Below the pieces are notes generated by a model, which worked only from the letters and a program-made list of their open reading frames with translations, made no database searches and was not told where the DNA came from. This document shows positions 8,151 through 17,244 of a stretch of DNA of 64,000 bases, piece after piece; the stretch's first letter is position 1, and each line of letters opens with the position of its first letter. Origin of the DNA: JABDMH01 sp965223165 (lineage in GTDB: Bacteria > Bacteroidota > Bacteroidia > Chitinophagales > Saprospiraceae); contig CBDCVQ010000011.1 in the NCBI GenBank assembly GCA_965223165.1, forward strand, positions 124,001 through 188,000, in the 5' to 3' direction. A program made the translations under genes and the position numbers.

Positions 8151-9206
8151 TCACCACTTGAGTAAGGAGGCTCCCCAAGTAAATCCACTGCCAAAAGCCG
8201 CCAAGCAGACCAAATCTCCCCGCTTCACCCGACCGGCATCTCGCGCCTCCGACAGAGCCAACGGTATGGATGCCGCTGTCGTATTGCCATACTTCTGAAT
8301 GTTATTAAAGACCTGGTCATCGTTCAGTCGCAGCACTTTTTGCACAAACTGACTGATGCGCAGATTGGCCTGGTGGGGGATCAGCAGGTCGAGGTCGGTC
8401 GTCTGATAACCCGCAGTGGCTAGCGCCTCCTGGATGACGGCAGGAAATTTTTGCACGGCAAACTTGAAAACATACTTGCCGTTCATATTGGGGTAGATCA
8501 GGGCCTTATCCACCATTTCTTGGGTGATGAACACCGTGTCAAATTCATTGTCCGAGAACCCGTACATCTCCAAGTTGCCATGATAACCGCCATGACATCC
8601 GGGGCTGATGAACGCCAGCTCCTCGGCATGCCGACCATCCGAATGCAGGTGTGTCGTCAGCACTCCCTGGTCCTCTTCATCCGTCGGCTGGAGTACCACG
8701 GCTCCGGCACCATCGCCGAAGATCACGGACACATTGCGACCCCGCGTGGTAAAGTCCAGTCCCATGGAGTGCATCTCTGCTCCGATGAGTAAAACGTTCT
8801 TGTAGGTCCCCGACTTGACAAATGCATCCGCCACGGACAAGCCATAGACAAATCCCGAGCATTGATTTCGCACGTCCAGGGCACCCACTTCGCCTTCCGA
8901 GATACCCAGTTCACGCTGCACGAGTACTCCGCAGCCCGGAAAGAAGTAATCGGGGCTCAACGTGGCAAAGATGATGAAGTCGACCTCCTCCTTGCTGATT
9001 CCAGCATCCGCAATCGCTCGTTCGGCCGCCCGAGCCCCCATGGTGGTCGTCGTCTCCTTGTGCCGCACGCCAAACCTCCTTTCCTTGATCCCCGTGCGTT
9101 CCTGTATCCACTCATCGGAGGTCTCCATGAGGCCCTCCAGCTCCTCGTTCTTTACCACTCGGCTCGGCACATAGTGTCCTATACCGGCAATTTTTGTCCT
9201 GCTCAT
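8151..9206 (-). CDS. 3-oxoacyl-ACP synthase III (FabH family)
   Basis: A 351-residue thiolase-fold condensing enzyme. The Cys-His-Asn triad is visible: Cys116 in NQCSGF, His in IPHQANLR and Asn in YGNTTAAS. It would condense acyl-CoA with malonyl-ACP to start fatty acid or related acyl chains. It is about 30 residues longer than typical FabH because of an insertion after SPGCHGG (residues about 200-235). That insertion also occurs in ketoacyl synthase III paralogues outside primary fatty acid synthesis, so I do not assign the symbol fabH. It is translationally close to bshB1 downstream. Confidence 0.85.
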   Translation of the reverse strand: MSRTKIAGIGHYVPSRVVKNEELEGLMETSDEWIQERTGIKERRFGVRHKETTTTMGARAAERAIADAGISKEEVDFIIFATLSPDYFFPGCGVLVQRELGISEGEVGALDVRNQCSGFVYGLSVADAFVKSGTYKNVLLIGAEMHSMGLDFTTRGRNVSVIFGDGAGAVVLQPTDEEDQGVLTTHLHSDGRHAEELAFISPGCHGGYHGNLEMYGFSDNEFDTVFITQEMVDKALIYPNMNGKYVFKFAVQKFPAVIQEALATAGYQTTDLDLLIPHQANLRISQFVQKVLRLNDDQVFNNIQKYGNTTAASIPLALSEARDAGRVKRGDLVCLAAFGSGFTWGASLLKW

Positions 9207-9243
9207 TCCAATGTCAGATTATGGTGAGGTAAGATAAGGCAAA

Positions 9244-9440
9244 GAGTTGGGAGTGAGCTGGAGTTCTGAGTGAGCTGGAGTTCAGAGTGAGCGGGAGTTC
9301 TGAGTGAGCTGGAGTTCTGAGTGAACTGGAGTTCTGAGTGAGCTGGAGTTCAGAGTGAGCTGGAGTTGGGAGTGAGCTGGAGTTCTGAGTGAGCTGGAGT
9401 TCTGAGTGAGCTGGAGTTCTGAGTGAGCTGGAGTTCTGAG
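9244..9440. repeat. 17-bp tandem repeat array (11.6 units)
   Basis: Eleven full units of GAGTTCTGAGTGAGCTG plus a 10-base partial unit run without spacers. Variation is limited to a few positions (TTCTG/TTCAG/TTGGG, and GAGCTG/GAACTG/GAGCGG). The flank at 9480-9535 carries related words in inverted orientation (AACTCGGAACT, AACTCTGAACTC). The whole gap between FabH and the next gene could therefore fold back on itself. A 96-codon frame runs through the array only because 17 is not a multiple of 3; I do not consider it a gene. Confidence 0.92.
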
Positions 9441-9536
9441 TTTGGGACGGTCTCTCGCCTGGGTGGTCAGAGCTCACAACTCTGAACTCACCAACTCGCA
9501 ACTCGAGTCACTCGGAACTCCGAACTCGGAACTGCT

Positions 9537-10820
9537 CTACGTCTTTTGCTTCTTCTTCTTGGCAGCGGGAAAGAGCACATTGTTGAGGATGAGCCGGTAG
9601 CCGGGAGAGTTCGGATGGAGGCTCAGATCCGTGTCCGGATCTCCGACGAAGTGCTGGTAGTCCTCGGGATCATGGCCCCCGTAGAAGGACCATTGTCCCT
9701 CGTTGAGCGTGCCGTGGATGTACTTGGCCTCAGATGCCGGCTTGTTTTCGCCAAGGATGAGGACATTAGACTTGATATGCTGCTTACGAAAGGAAGTGGA
9801 TTGCCCCATAAATCCCTTCACCGTCCGGGTATGATTCTGGGTCAGCATGGTCGGTACAGGATCCCACTTGGCCGAAAAATCGAAGAGCGTGAAATAATCG
9901 GTCTGCGGCGTGACCTTGCGATTTCGATTGTCAATGGTAGAGTGCTCGTAGTACAGGGGGTTCTTGATGAGGTCAAAGTCTTCGAAAGCAAACGTCCGAT
10001 CAAAATTGAGCTTGCCCTGTGCCTTCGGATCCGCGGGGTCCCCATCGTAGATCTCCGCACAGATATCCAAGCCCTCGGCCGCAAGGGCGATGTCGTAAGT
10101 GTCTGTGGCGGAGCACATGGCAAACATGAATCCGCCGCCGATGACGTATTCCCGGATCTTCTTGGCTACCGCCAGCTTCAACTGCGATACCTTGGCAAAT
10201 CCGTGGGCTGCAGCCAGGGCTTCCATCTTCTTCTGGTTCTCGCGGTACCAGGAAAACGCGTGATAGGTACGATAGAATTTGCCGTATTGGCCGGTAAAGT
10301 CCTCATGATGCAGATGTAGCCAGTCGTACTGAGCCAGTTCACTGGCCAGGACTTCATTGTCGTAGACCGTCTCATACGGGATCTCCGCGTAGGTCAGCAC
10401 CATGGTCACTGCATCATCCCACGGCTGTACCTCCTCCCCTTTTTCGTTGAAGTCGGGGGAATACACGGCAATTTTGGGCGCAACTTCCAGCTTGATCGCG
10501 TCCATATTGACCGCCGGACTGCCGATTTCCTCCAGGATGGCATTAAACTGTACGTCAGGCAGGATCTCAAAGCTCACATCACGGGTGAGGCATTCCTTTT
10601 CAAAAAGGTTGTTGTGCCGAAAGACGAAGCTGCCGCCGCGGTAGTTGAGCAGCCACCAGGCTTCCGCCCCCTTGTCCAAGACCCAATAGGTGATGCCGTA
10701 CGCCTTTAGGTGGTCCTTCTGATCCGGGTCCATCGGCAGCAGGATGTAGGCCGAGCGCGCGGGCAGCGCCAATACCATCAAAAAAACTAGAGAAACAAAC
10801 AGTCTTTGCATGTGTTTCAT
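9537..10820 (-). CDS. Exported GATase-like protein (Bacteroidota 'asparagine synthetase B' type)
   Basis: A 427-residue protein with a cleavable signal (SLVFLMVLALPARSA), then the conserved N-terminal YILLPMDPDQKDHLKAYG. The central segment GGGFMFAMCSATDTYD resembles a class I glutamine-amidotransferase or ThuA nucleophile elbow, with a Cys in the expected place. Homologues in this phylum are often labelled asparagine synthetase B. I see no ATP-pyrophosphatase synthetase domain and the protein is exported, so that label is probably wrong. The C-terminus ends in a lysine-rich tail. The reaction is unknown. The 17-bp array lies just downstream. Confidence 0.7.
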   Translation of the reverse strand: MKHMQRLFVSLVFLMVLALPARSAYILLPMDPDQKDHLKAYGITYWVLDKGAEAWWLLNYRGGSFVFRHNNLFEKECLTRDVSFEILPDVQFNAILEEIGSPAVNMDAIKLEVAPKIAVYSPDFNEKGEEVQPWDDAVTMVLTYAEIPYETVYDNEVLASELAQYDWLHLHHEDFTGQYGKFYRTYHAFSWYRENQKKMEALAAAHGFAKVSQLKLAVAKKIREYVIGGGFMFAMCSATDTYDIALAAEGLDICAEIYDGDPADPKAQGKLNFDRTFAFEDFDLIKNPLYYEHSTIDNRNRKVTPQTDYFTLFDFSAKWDPVPTMLTQNHTRTVKGFMGQSTSFRKQHIKSNVLILGENKPASEAKYIHGTLNEGQWSFYGGHDPEDYQHFVGDPDTDLSLHPNSPGYRLILNNVLFPAAKKKKQKT

Positions 10821-11059
10821 CGATCACCTGGTTGTGTTCAACTAAAATAACGTGCCCTCAAGATAAAAGTTACCTGCCTTACAAAATAAAAGGTGAGGTT
10901 GTGAGCTTTAATCTAACGTGATTCCGGCAACCATGGACCAGCTAGCTTGTGACTACATGCGAATGGGCTGGATGCAACCAGATTTGCGATGTCACCGGCC
11001 CGCCGTGGGGTATCAGCAAAGGATTTCTAACTTTAGGCGCGCTTAAAATAGGCTATCTG

Positions 11060-13159
11060 TTGGGCAACTTAGAGATACAATATCCCACTTGGTACGTGAT
11101 CATCTGTTTGCTGGTGGGGCTATCGGTGGCCTTCCTGCTGTACTACCGCAGCAAGCATTTCCCCACCGACAATCCCATCGTCAAGGCAGGGCTTGGGTTT
11201 CTCCGATTTGCCAGCGTGACCCTATTGTGCCTGCTTCTCTTATCTCCTATCCTGAAGACCAGCAATCAAGAGACCAGAAATCCCATCATCGTTTTTGCCC
11301 AGGATCAGTCTATGTCTGTGCAGGCGGAGATGGACTCTAACGTGCTTCGTACCTACCAGACGCAGATGCAGCAGGTGATCGATGCCCTGGGAGATGATTA
11401 CGACGTGAAGACCTTTGCCTTTGGCGAAGAGATCCGGGATGGTATCGACTTTGATTTCTCGGATCGATCGAGCAACCATTCGGCGGTGCTCGAGCACATC
11501 GGAGATCTGTACGGCGATCAAAACCTGGGCGCGGTGGTCTATGCCTCGGACGGGATATTTAACGAGGGTAAGGATCCCTTGTACGCCAATCTCGGTTTTA
11601 GTGCACCGATCTACACAGTCGCCCTGGGAGATACCACTCCAGACAAGGACTTGTATATCCGTCAGGTCTTTAGCAATAACATCGCCTATCTCGGTGATCG
11701 GACGTCGATCCAGGTCGATGTAAGCGCATTCAACTGCCTAAATCACAACGCGGTCCTGCGTGTACACAAAGTGAATGCGGATGGCAATGTACTCCTGCGG
11801 AGCGAACCTCTGCGGGTGGATCAGGACGACTTCTTTCGCACGGTCGAGTTGGACATTCCCCAGGAGAATGTCGGACTGCAACGGTATCGCGTGTCTGTAA
11901 GCACCGTACCGGGAGAAAAAAGCACAAGCAACAACCGCAAAGACTTCTTCATCGATGTCATTGATGCCCGCCAGAAGATCCTGATCCTCGCCGCCAGTCC
12001 GCATCCGGACATTGCAGCCATCAAGTCGACCCTGGATAAGAATAAGAACTATGAGGTGACCAGCGAGGTGATCCGAGGGTATCAGGGGGATGTGGGGGAA
12101 TACGATTTTATCGTCTTACACCAGCTACCGGCACGAGGTCTCAATGCAGTGCGGACCTTGCGACAGATCAATGAGCTGGAGATCCCGAGACTGATCATTG
12201 TCGGCAATCTCACCAATATCTCTGCCCTCAATCAGTTTCAATCGCTGGTCTCCATCGAGCTTAAAGGAGGTAATGCCAACGTCGTCCAGGGCATCATTAA
12301 TCGTGGGTTCTCACCCTTCACCTCGACCGATGAACTGGCCAACACCATTGGAGAGTTCGCTCCGATTGATGCCCCTTTTGCTGACTATGCGGTCGACCCT
12401 AGCACCGACGTCCTGCTCTATCAGCGTATAGGAAAGGTGGATACGGACTTCCCCCTTTGGATCATCGGTGAGCAACAGGGCATCAAGTCAGGTGTGATTT
12501 GCGGCGAAGGCCTCTGGCGATGGAAACTATATGACTACTTGCAAAATGAGGAGAATGTCCTCTTTGACGAGCTAATTTCCAATACCATCCAGTACCTAAC
12601 GCTGCGGGAAGACAAGCGTAAGTTTCGCGTCTTTCAGGTCAAGAATCTCCTCGCGGAGAATGAGGATGCCCTCTTTGACGCCGAGCTGTATAATCAGTCC
12701 TATCAACTGGTCAACGAACCGGGCGTGACGATGGCCATCCGAAACGGCAAAGGAGAAGTCTTCAACTTTGGGTTTTCTAAGCTGAATAAGGCCTATTCTC
12801 TCAACGCCGGCCGACTGCCGGTCGATGACTACACTTGGACAGCCACAACGCAATACGAAGGCGAACGCTACACCGCCAATGGTCAATTTAGCGTCCAGGC
12901 CATCGAAAAGGAGAGTTACGCCACAGTGGCCAATCACAACCTACTGGCACAGATCTCGACCAATACCAATGCTCAGGTTTTTGCCCCGGATGAGGTAAAC
13001 GAGATCACAGAGGTCATCCGAAATCAAGCGGGGCTCAAGCCCATATACTATCAGGTCATGAAGGTGCGCAACGCCATTCATCTCAAGTGGATCTTCTTTG
13101 CGCTGGTCCTGTTACTGGCGTTGGAGTGGGGCCTCCGTCGATATTTGGGGGCTTACTGA
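11060..13159 (+). CDS. Membrane-anchored von Willebrand factor A domain protein
   Basis: About 699 residues. It has two N-terminal membrane helices (YVIICLLVGLSVAFLLYY and FASVTLLCLLLLS), a periplasmic VWA domain with MIDAS DQSMS, a second acidic loop YASDG, a beta-sandwich-like middle region and a C-terminal helix (WIFFALVLLLALEW). BatA/BatB-like architectures place such proteins in envelope assembly or stress functions; the exact role here is unknown. The start is uncertain: the TTG at 11060 gives NLEIQYPTWY as N-terminus and follows a TAACTTTA box at 11028, whereas a GTG at 10949 would add 37 unlikely residues including a Cys-rich stretch. It stands alone on the plus strand, followed by an acyl-CoA carboxylase gene 53 bp on. 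Confidence 0.75.
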   Translation: MGNLEIQYPTWYVIICLLVGLSVAFLLYYRSKHFPTDNPIVKAGLGFLRFASVTLLCLLLLSPILKTSNQETRNPIIVFAQDQSMSVQAEMDSNVLRTYQTQMQQVIDALGDDYDVKTFAFGEEIRDGIDFDFSDRSSNHSAVLEHIGDLYGDQNLGAVVYASDGIFNEGKDPLYANLGFSAPIYTVALGDTTPDKDLYIRQVFSNNIAYLGDRTSIQVDVSAFNCLNHNAVLRVHKVNADGNVLLRSEPLRVDQDDFFRTVELDIPQENVGLQRYRVSVSTVPGEKSTSNNRKDFFIDVIDARQKILILAASPHPDIAAIKSTLDKNKNYEVTSEVIRGYQGDVGEYDFIVLHQLPARGLNAVRTLRQINELEIPRLIIVGNLTNISALNQFQSLVSIELKGGNANVVQGIINRGFSPFTSTDELANTIGEFAPIDAPFADYAVDPSTDVLLYQRIGKVDTDFPLWIIGEQQGIKSGVICGEGLWRWKLYDYLQNEENVLFDELISNTIQYLTLREDKRKFRVFQVKNLLAENEDALFDAELYNQSYQLVNEPGVTMAIRNGKGEVFNFGFSKLNKAYSLNAGRLPVDDYTWTATTQYEGERYTANGQFSVQAIEKESYATVANHNLLAQISTNTNAQVFAPDEVNEITEVIRNQAGLKPIYYQVMKVRNAIHLKWIFFALVLLLALEWGLRRYLGAY

Positions 13160-13212
13160 CACGCCAAAGAAAACGGTCTGCTGGGGGTAAATTTCTATTT
13201 TCGTTGACATCT

Positions 13213-14847
13213 ATGGCTTCCATTGATATCGCAAAGAGCAAGAACGAGGATGCCAACCGACTGTTGGTAGCTAAGCTCAATCGGCGCCTGGAAAAGGTGT
13301 ATGAGGGTGGTGGTAATAAGCGTACCGAAAAGCACCGGGCCAAGGGCAAGATGACCGCCCGAGATCGCATCAACGCGCTACTGGACGATGGGTCACCTCA
13401 ACTAGAGATCGGTGCACTCGCCGCATACGGCATGTACGCAGAACATGGGGGGGCACCGGCCGCGGGCGTCGTGGTGATGATGGGCTACATACACGGGCGA
13501 CTGGTCATCGTCGTAGCCAATGATGCGACCGTCAAGGCCGGCGCGTGGTTTCCCATGACTGGCAAGAAGAATCTAAGGGCTCAGGAGATCGCCATGGAAA
13601 ACCACATTCCCATTATCTACCTGGTCGACAGCGCGGGAGTATACCTGCCACTACAGGACGAGATCTTCCCGGACAAAGAGCATTTTGGTCGAATCTTTCG
13701 CAACAACGCACGGATGTCCAGTCTGGGGATCACGCAGATAGCCGCAGTGATGGGCAGCTGTGTCGCCGGAGGAGCCTATCTACCGATTATGTCAGATGAG
13801 TCCCTGATCGTAGATGGCACAGGCTCCATCTTCTTGGCCGGTCCACATTTGGTCAAGGCTGCCATCGGGGAGGAGGTGGACCGGGAGACGCTCGGTGGTT
13901 CGATCACCCAGAGCGAGATCTCAGGTATCATTGATCACCGGGTGCCGGACGATCAAGCTTGCCTCGAGCGCATTCGACATTTGATCAGTCAGCTGCCTGC
14001 GCCGTCCCGCGCAAATTTTCGCCGGCAAGCATCCGCACCGCCGGCAGTGGTATTGGACGAGGTCTATGGACTCCTCCCGGAAGATCGTACCAAGCCGTAC
14101 GCCATGTTGCAGCTGATCGAGGCTCTGGTGGACGATGGCGAAATCACCCAGTACAAAGAGGGCTACGGCCGGACGATCATCTGCGGCTATGCGCGCATCG
14201 ATGGTTGGTCGGTGGGGATTGTGGCTAATGACAGGCAGGTCAACCGCACTCGCACAGGTGAGATGCAATTTGGGGGCGTCATTTACTCCGACTCGGCAGA
14301 CAAAGCCGCTCGGTTTGTGATGCTGTGCAATCAAAAGAAGATCCCCCTGGTATTTCTCCATGATGTCTCGGGCTTTATGGTGGGCAAGCGATCGGAGCAC
14401 GGTGGTATTATCAAAGACGGGGCCAAGATGGTGAATGCCGTGGCCAACAGTACCGTACCAAAGTTTTCCATCGTAGTGGGCAATTCTTACGGAGCAGGAA
14501 ACTACGCCATGTGTGGCAAAGCCTATGATCCCAGACTGATCGTGGCTTGGCCCAGCGCGTGCATCGCGGTGATGGGCGGCGCACAAGCGGCCAAGGTGCT
14601 GACCCAGATCCAAATACGAAGTCAGCAATCAGCCGGCGAGACGGCGGACAAGGAGCAGGAGCAGGCGTTGTACGAAAAGATAAAAGCGGGCTATGATCGC
14701 CAGACCTCTCCGTACTATGCGGCCGCCCGACTTTGGGTAGATGCCATCGTCGATCCGGTACAGACACGGCAGGTGATTTCGATGGGTATCGAGGCGGCGG
14801 ATCACGGTCCGATGCATCGCTTTCACACCGGCGTCCTTCAGGTATAA
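13213..14847 (+). CDS. Acyl-CoA carboxylase carboxyltransferase (beta) subunit
   Basis: About 544 residues with the two crotonase-like carboxyltransferase halves. The N-half has MGSCVAGGAYLPIMSDE and GSIFLAGPHLVKAA, and the C-half has VVGNSYGAGNYAMCG and AQAAKVLT. The AGGAYLP.MSDE and FLAGP signatures resemble methylcrotonyl-CoA carboxylase beta subunits more than propionyl-CoA ones, but substrate choice cannot be settled by eye. It would transfer carboxyl from biotin to an acyl-CoA in leucine or odd-chain catabolism. No biotin carboxylase/BCCP subunit is adjacent. The ATG at 13213 matches the family start; a GTG/ATG upstream would overlap the VWA gene. Confidence 0.85.
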   Translation: MASIDIAKSKNEDANRLLVAKLNRRLEKVYEGGGNKRTEKHRAKGKMTARDRINALLDDGSPQLEIGALAAYGMYAEHGGAPAAGVVVMMGYIHGRLVIVVANDATVKAGAWFPMTGKKNLRAQEIAMENHIPIIYLVDSAGVYLPLQDEIFPDKEHFGRIFRNNARMSSLGITQIAAVMGSCVAGGAYLPIMSDESLIVDGTGSIFLAGPHLVKAAIGEEVDRETLGGSITQSEISGIIDHRVPDDQACLERIRHLISQLPAPSRANFRRQASAPPAVVLDEVYGLLPEDRTKPYAMLQLIEALVDDGEITQYKEGYGRTIICGYARIDGWSVGIVANDRQVNRTRTGEMQFGGVIYSDSADKAARFVMLCNQKKIPLVFLHDVSGFMVGKRSEHGGIIKDGAKMVNAVANSTVPKFSIVVGNSYGAGNYAMCGKAYDPRLIVAWPSACIAVMGGAQAAKVLTQIQIRSQQSAGETADKEQEQALYEKIKAGYDRQTSPYYAAARLWVDAIVDPVQTRQVISMGIEAADHGPMHRFHTGVLQV

Positions 14848-14904
14848 ACACCGGTGCACAGCTGCCCCGATCGGATCTCCGTACATTGCCCCTCCAGCCT
14901 AATC

Positions 14905-16113
14905 ATGACACCTATGCTTGACTCCCATCGTATCAGTACCCTGCGGGCAGAAACGCCAGGCACCACCCATGTCGTACACCTCAACAATGCCGGCGCTGCC
15001 CTCATGCCGCAGCCCGTGCTCCAGGCGATGCAGGCACACCTGGATCTGGAGATGCGCATCGGAGGCTATGAGGCGGCCAAGGCCATGCGGCCGGAGATCG
15101 AGACCTTCTACGATTATCACGCAGCCTTGCTGGGTACCCATCGACGCAACATTGCGATTGCCGCCAATGCCACAGACGCATACAACCGGGCCTTGAGCTC
15201 CGTGGTGCTGGATCGGGACGATGTTATACTGACCACGACGAATGACTATGCGTCCAATCATCTGGCTTTCCTATCGCTACAGCGACGACTAGGTATACGC
15301 ATTCAACTGTTGGCTAACGACCCAACCGGAGTGGTCGATCTGGATGGCCTACGCAGCGACCTGCGACGATTCCAGCCCAAGGTACTGGCTGTGACTCATG
15401 TACCGACCAACTCGGGTCTGATTCAACCCGTGGACCAAATCGGCGAGATCTGTACAGAGCACGATGCCATATACCTGGTGGATGGATGTCAATCGGTAGG
15501 ACAGTTGGCAACGGACGTGGCCCGCATGCGATGCGACTTCTTCAGCGCCACATGTCGAAAGTTCCTTCGAGGACCGCGCGGGTGCGGTTTTCTCTATATC
15601 AGCGATCGTGTGCTCTCTGGGCAGATGCACCCCCTGTTTATCGACATGCGTGGCGCGGATTGGACGGGCAGTGACACCTACAAGTTGCGCACCGACGCCG
15701 GCAGGTATGAAGACTGGGAAAATCCCTACGCACTCATCTTGGGTACCGCCACGGCGGCGAAGTATGCCCTGTCGATAGGTATGCGTCACATCGAAGAGCG
15801 AGTGAAGCAACTGGCCGAAGAGCTTCGGCAAAAGCTGGCAAGCATCGATGGCCTCACCCTACTGGATCGAGGCTCCCATCGGGCGGCCATTGTGACCTTT
15901 CATATCGGGGGTACTGCACCTGAAGCCCTCTCCCAGTACTTGCTGGAGCAGCGGATCAACCATTCCACCGTGGCGTTGAGCAGCGCACTATTGGATTTTC
16001 AGGAGAAAAGAGTGCCTTGGGCATTGCGCCTTTCGCCGCACTACTACAATACCCCGGAAGAGCTGGATCTTGCCTGTCGTGCCATTTCGGATTTTATGCG
16101 CCAGCATGGTTAG
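14905..16113 (+). CDS. Class V aminotransferase fold (cysteine desulfurase-like) PLP enzyme
   Basis: About 402 residues. The PLP features are an N-terminal HLNNAGAA, the VTHVPTNSGL block, the Asp/Gln pair in LVDGCQSVGQ and the Schiff-base Lys in SATCRKFLRGPRG. The catalytic Cys loop of NifS/SufS is not evident. It may be an isopenicillin epimerase-like or selenocysteine-lyase-like member rather than an Fe-S desulfurase. The ATG at 14905 is preferred; another at 14914 is possible. It overlaps the convergent pseudouridine synthase gene by 4 bp. Confidence 0.75.
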   Translation: MTPMLDSHRISTLRAETPGTTHVVHLNNAGAALMPQPVLQAMQAHLDLEMRIGGYEAAKAMRPEIETFYDYHAALLGTHRRNIAIAANATDAYNRALSSVVLDRDDVILTTTNDYASNHLAFLSLQRRLGIRIQLLANDPTGVVDLDGLRSDLRRFQPKVLAVTHVPTNSGLIQPVDQIGEICTEHDAIYLVDGCQSVGQLATDVARMRCDFFSATCRKFLRGPRGCGFLYISDRVLSGQMHPLFIDMRGADWTGSDTYKLRTDAGRYEDWENPYALILGTATAAKYALSIGMRHIEERVKQLAEELRQKLASIDGLTLLDRGSHRAAIVTFHIGGTAPEALSQYLLEQRINHSTVALSSALLDFQEKRVPWALRLSPHYYNTPEELDLACRAISDFMRQHG

Positions 16114-17039
16114 TCGGTTGACGAGCGGAGTTTAGTCCAGCGACGCTGCTCCCGTGCCATATAGAGATGGAACTTCGGTGGCGGATCCACATATGTGTCG
16201 ATCCGTTGATCGCGCCTCGGGTGCCAGACCGACAGTCCCGTAGCAGCCAGAAACAAGCCCTTGCCTTTACGCACCTTGTGGTCCCCGGCATAGGTGCGAT
16301 CGCCGACAATGGGATGACCCAGTCCAGCAAGGTGAATACGTATCTGATGTCGTCGTCCCGTCAGTGGTTGCACACGGAGGTGGGTCAGATACCCGTAGGT
16401 GAACGATGGCAATACCTGCACGACATCATAGGTGGTCTTTGCCGGCTTGCCTGCAATGGCATCTTCGCAGGTACCTGGTCCGCTGACCTGACCAATAACC
16501 ACGGCCTCATAGTTCTTTTGGACCTCCCTCCGCTCAAACTGTCGTCCAAGGTGTGCGACGGCCTGGCCCGTTTTAGCCACGGCAAGCAGGCCACAGGTGC
16601 CCAGGTCCAGCCGATGCACGGGACGGGGCCAGGCCAGGGCGTCCAGTCTCGTCGAAGGTTGCAGGTTTGCTGGTAGGGCTCTCGCTAGGGTCCGGCCATG
16701 CGCGCCGCTCACCTCGATACCCGCTGGTTTGTACACGATGGCCAGATCCTCATCTTCGTAATGGACTTGCAGAGGCATCTCCAGCACCGTACCGGCTCGG
16801 TCTACCACGGGTTGCCATGCAAGTTCCTGCCCGGCCTTGACGTAATAGCCACTGTCTCGAGGTCGTCCGTCCACCAACAAGGCTCCCGCCCGAATGGCCT
16901 TCTTGACGGCTTGAGAAGTAAGAAGATCGCGAAACAGGGCTTGGGCCACGGGGCGCAAACGACCACCCTGCATCTCTGCCGGTACACGTCGTGCCACGAT
17001 CTTCCTGGACCTTTCCACTAGAGGTTGTTGGTGGATCAA
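16110..17039 (-). CDS. RluA family pseudouridine synthase
   Basis: A 309-residue protein with an N-terminal S4-like RNA-binding segment (AIRAGALLVDGRPRDSGYYV) and the RluA catalytic domain. The catalytic Asp lies in HRLDLGTCGLL. The conserved QIRIHLAGLGHPIVGD block with its TGRRHQ lead-in and a C-terminal LFLAATGLSVWHP are present. It isomerises uridine in rRNA or tRNA; the target cannot be told from sequence alone. It has the convergent PLP enzyme downstream and the second dispersed-repeat copy just upstream. Confidence 0.88.
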   Translation of the reverse strand: MIHQQPLVERSRKIVARRVPAEMQGGRLRPVAQALFRDLLTSQAVKKAIRAGALLVDGRPRDSGYYVKAGQELAWQPVVDRAGTVLEMPLQVHYEDEDLAIVYKPAGIEVSGAHGRTLARALPANLQPSTRLDALAWPRPVHRLDLGTCGLLAVAKTGQAVAHLGRQFERREVQKNYEAVVIGQVSGPGTCEDAIAGKPAKTTYDVVQVLPSFTYGYLTHLRVQPLTGRRHQIRIHLAGLGHPIVGDRTYAGDHKVRKGKGLFLAATGLSVWHPRRDQRIDTYVDPPPKFHLYMAREQRRWTKLRSSTD

Positions 17040-17096
17040 ATGGAGTTTTAAACGTTTATCCTATAGTGAACTTCACCAATGGACTACAACATAGTA

Positions 17097-17240
17097 AGGG
17101 GATGCAAAGATCGCTATTATTTCGTGCCAAATCTGAAGAGGCAAACCGCACATCCAGCAGTGTTGCGGGACGTAAGGCTTCTGGGGAGGAAGAGTTGTTG
17201 CGAACGAAGGCGATCTGACGTTCCGCTTTCAGTGTTACCA
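17097..17240 (+). repeat. Dispersed intergenic repeat, copy 2
   Basis: Plus-strand counterpart of the copy at 1689-1831 (minus strand). Both begin GGATGCA, then GATCGCTATTATTT, and continue with the same ordered blocks to GTTCCGCT. It fills most of the gap between the start of the pseudouridine synthase gene and the end of the next minus-strand gene. The frame inside is open but has no recognisable protein character. Confidence 0.7.
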
Positions 17241-17244
17241 TCCG

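Noticed and set aside
9244..9440. CRISPR array
   Set aside because: Units are contiguous with no spacers and no cas genes lie nearby.
9214..9501. 96-codon open frame through the 17-bp array
   Set aside because: The repeated Gln-Leu-Thr-Asn-Ser peptide results from a 17-bp unit cycling through the frames; no start context, no conservation signs.
13087..13212. N-terminal extension of the carboxylase
   Set aside because: It overlaps the end of the VWA gene and lacks family similarity; the ATG at 13213 fits the family.
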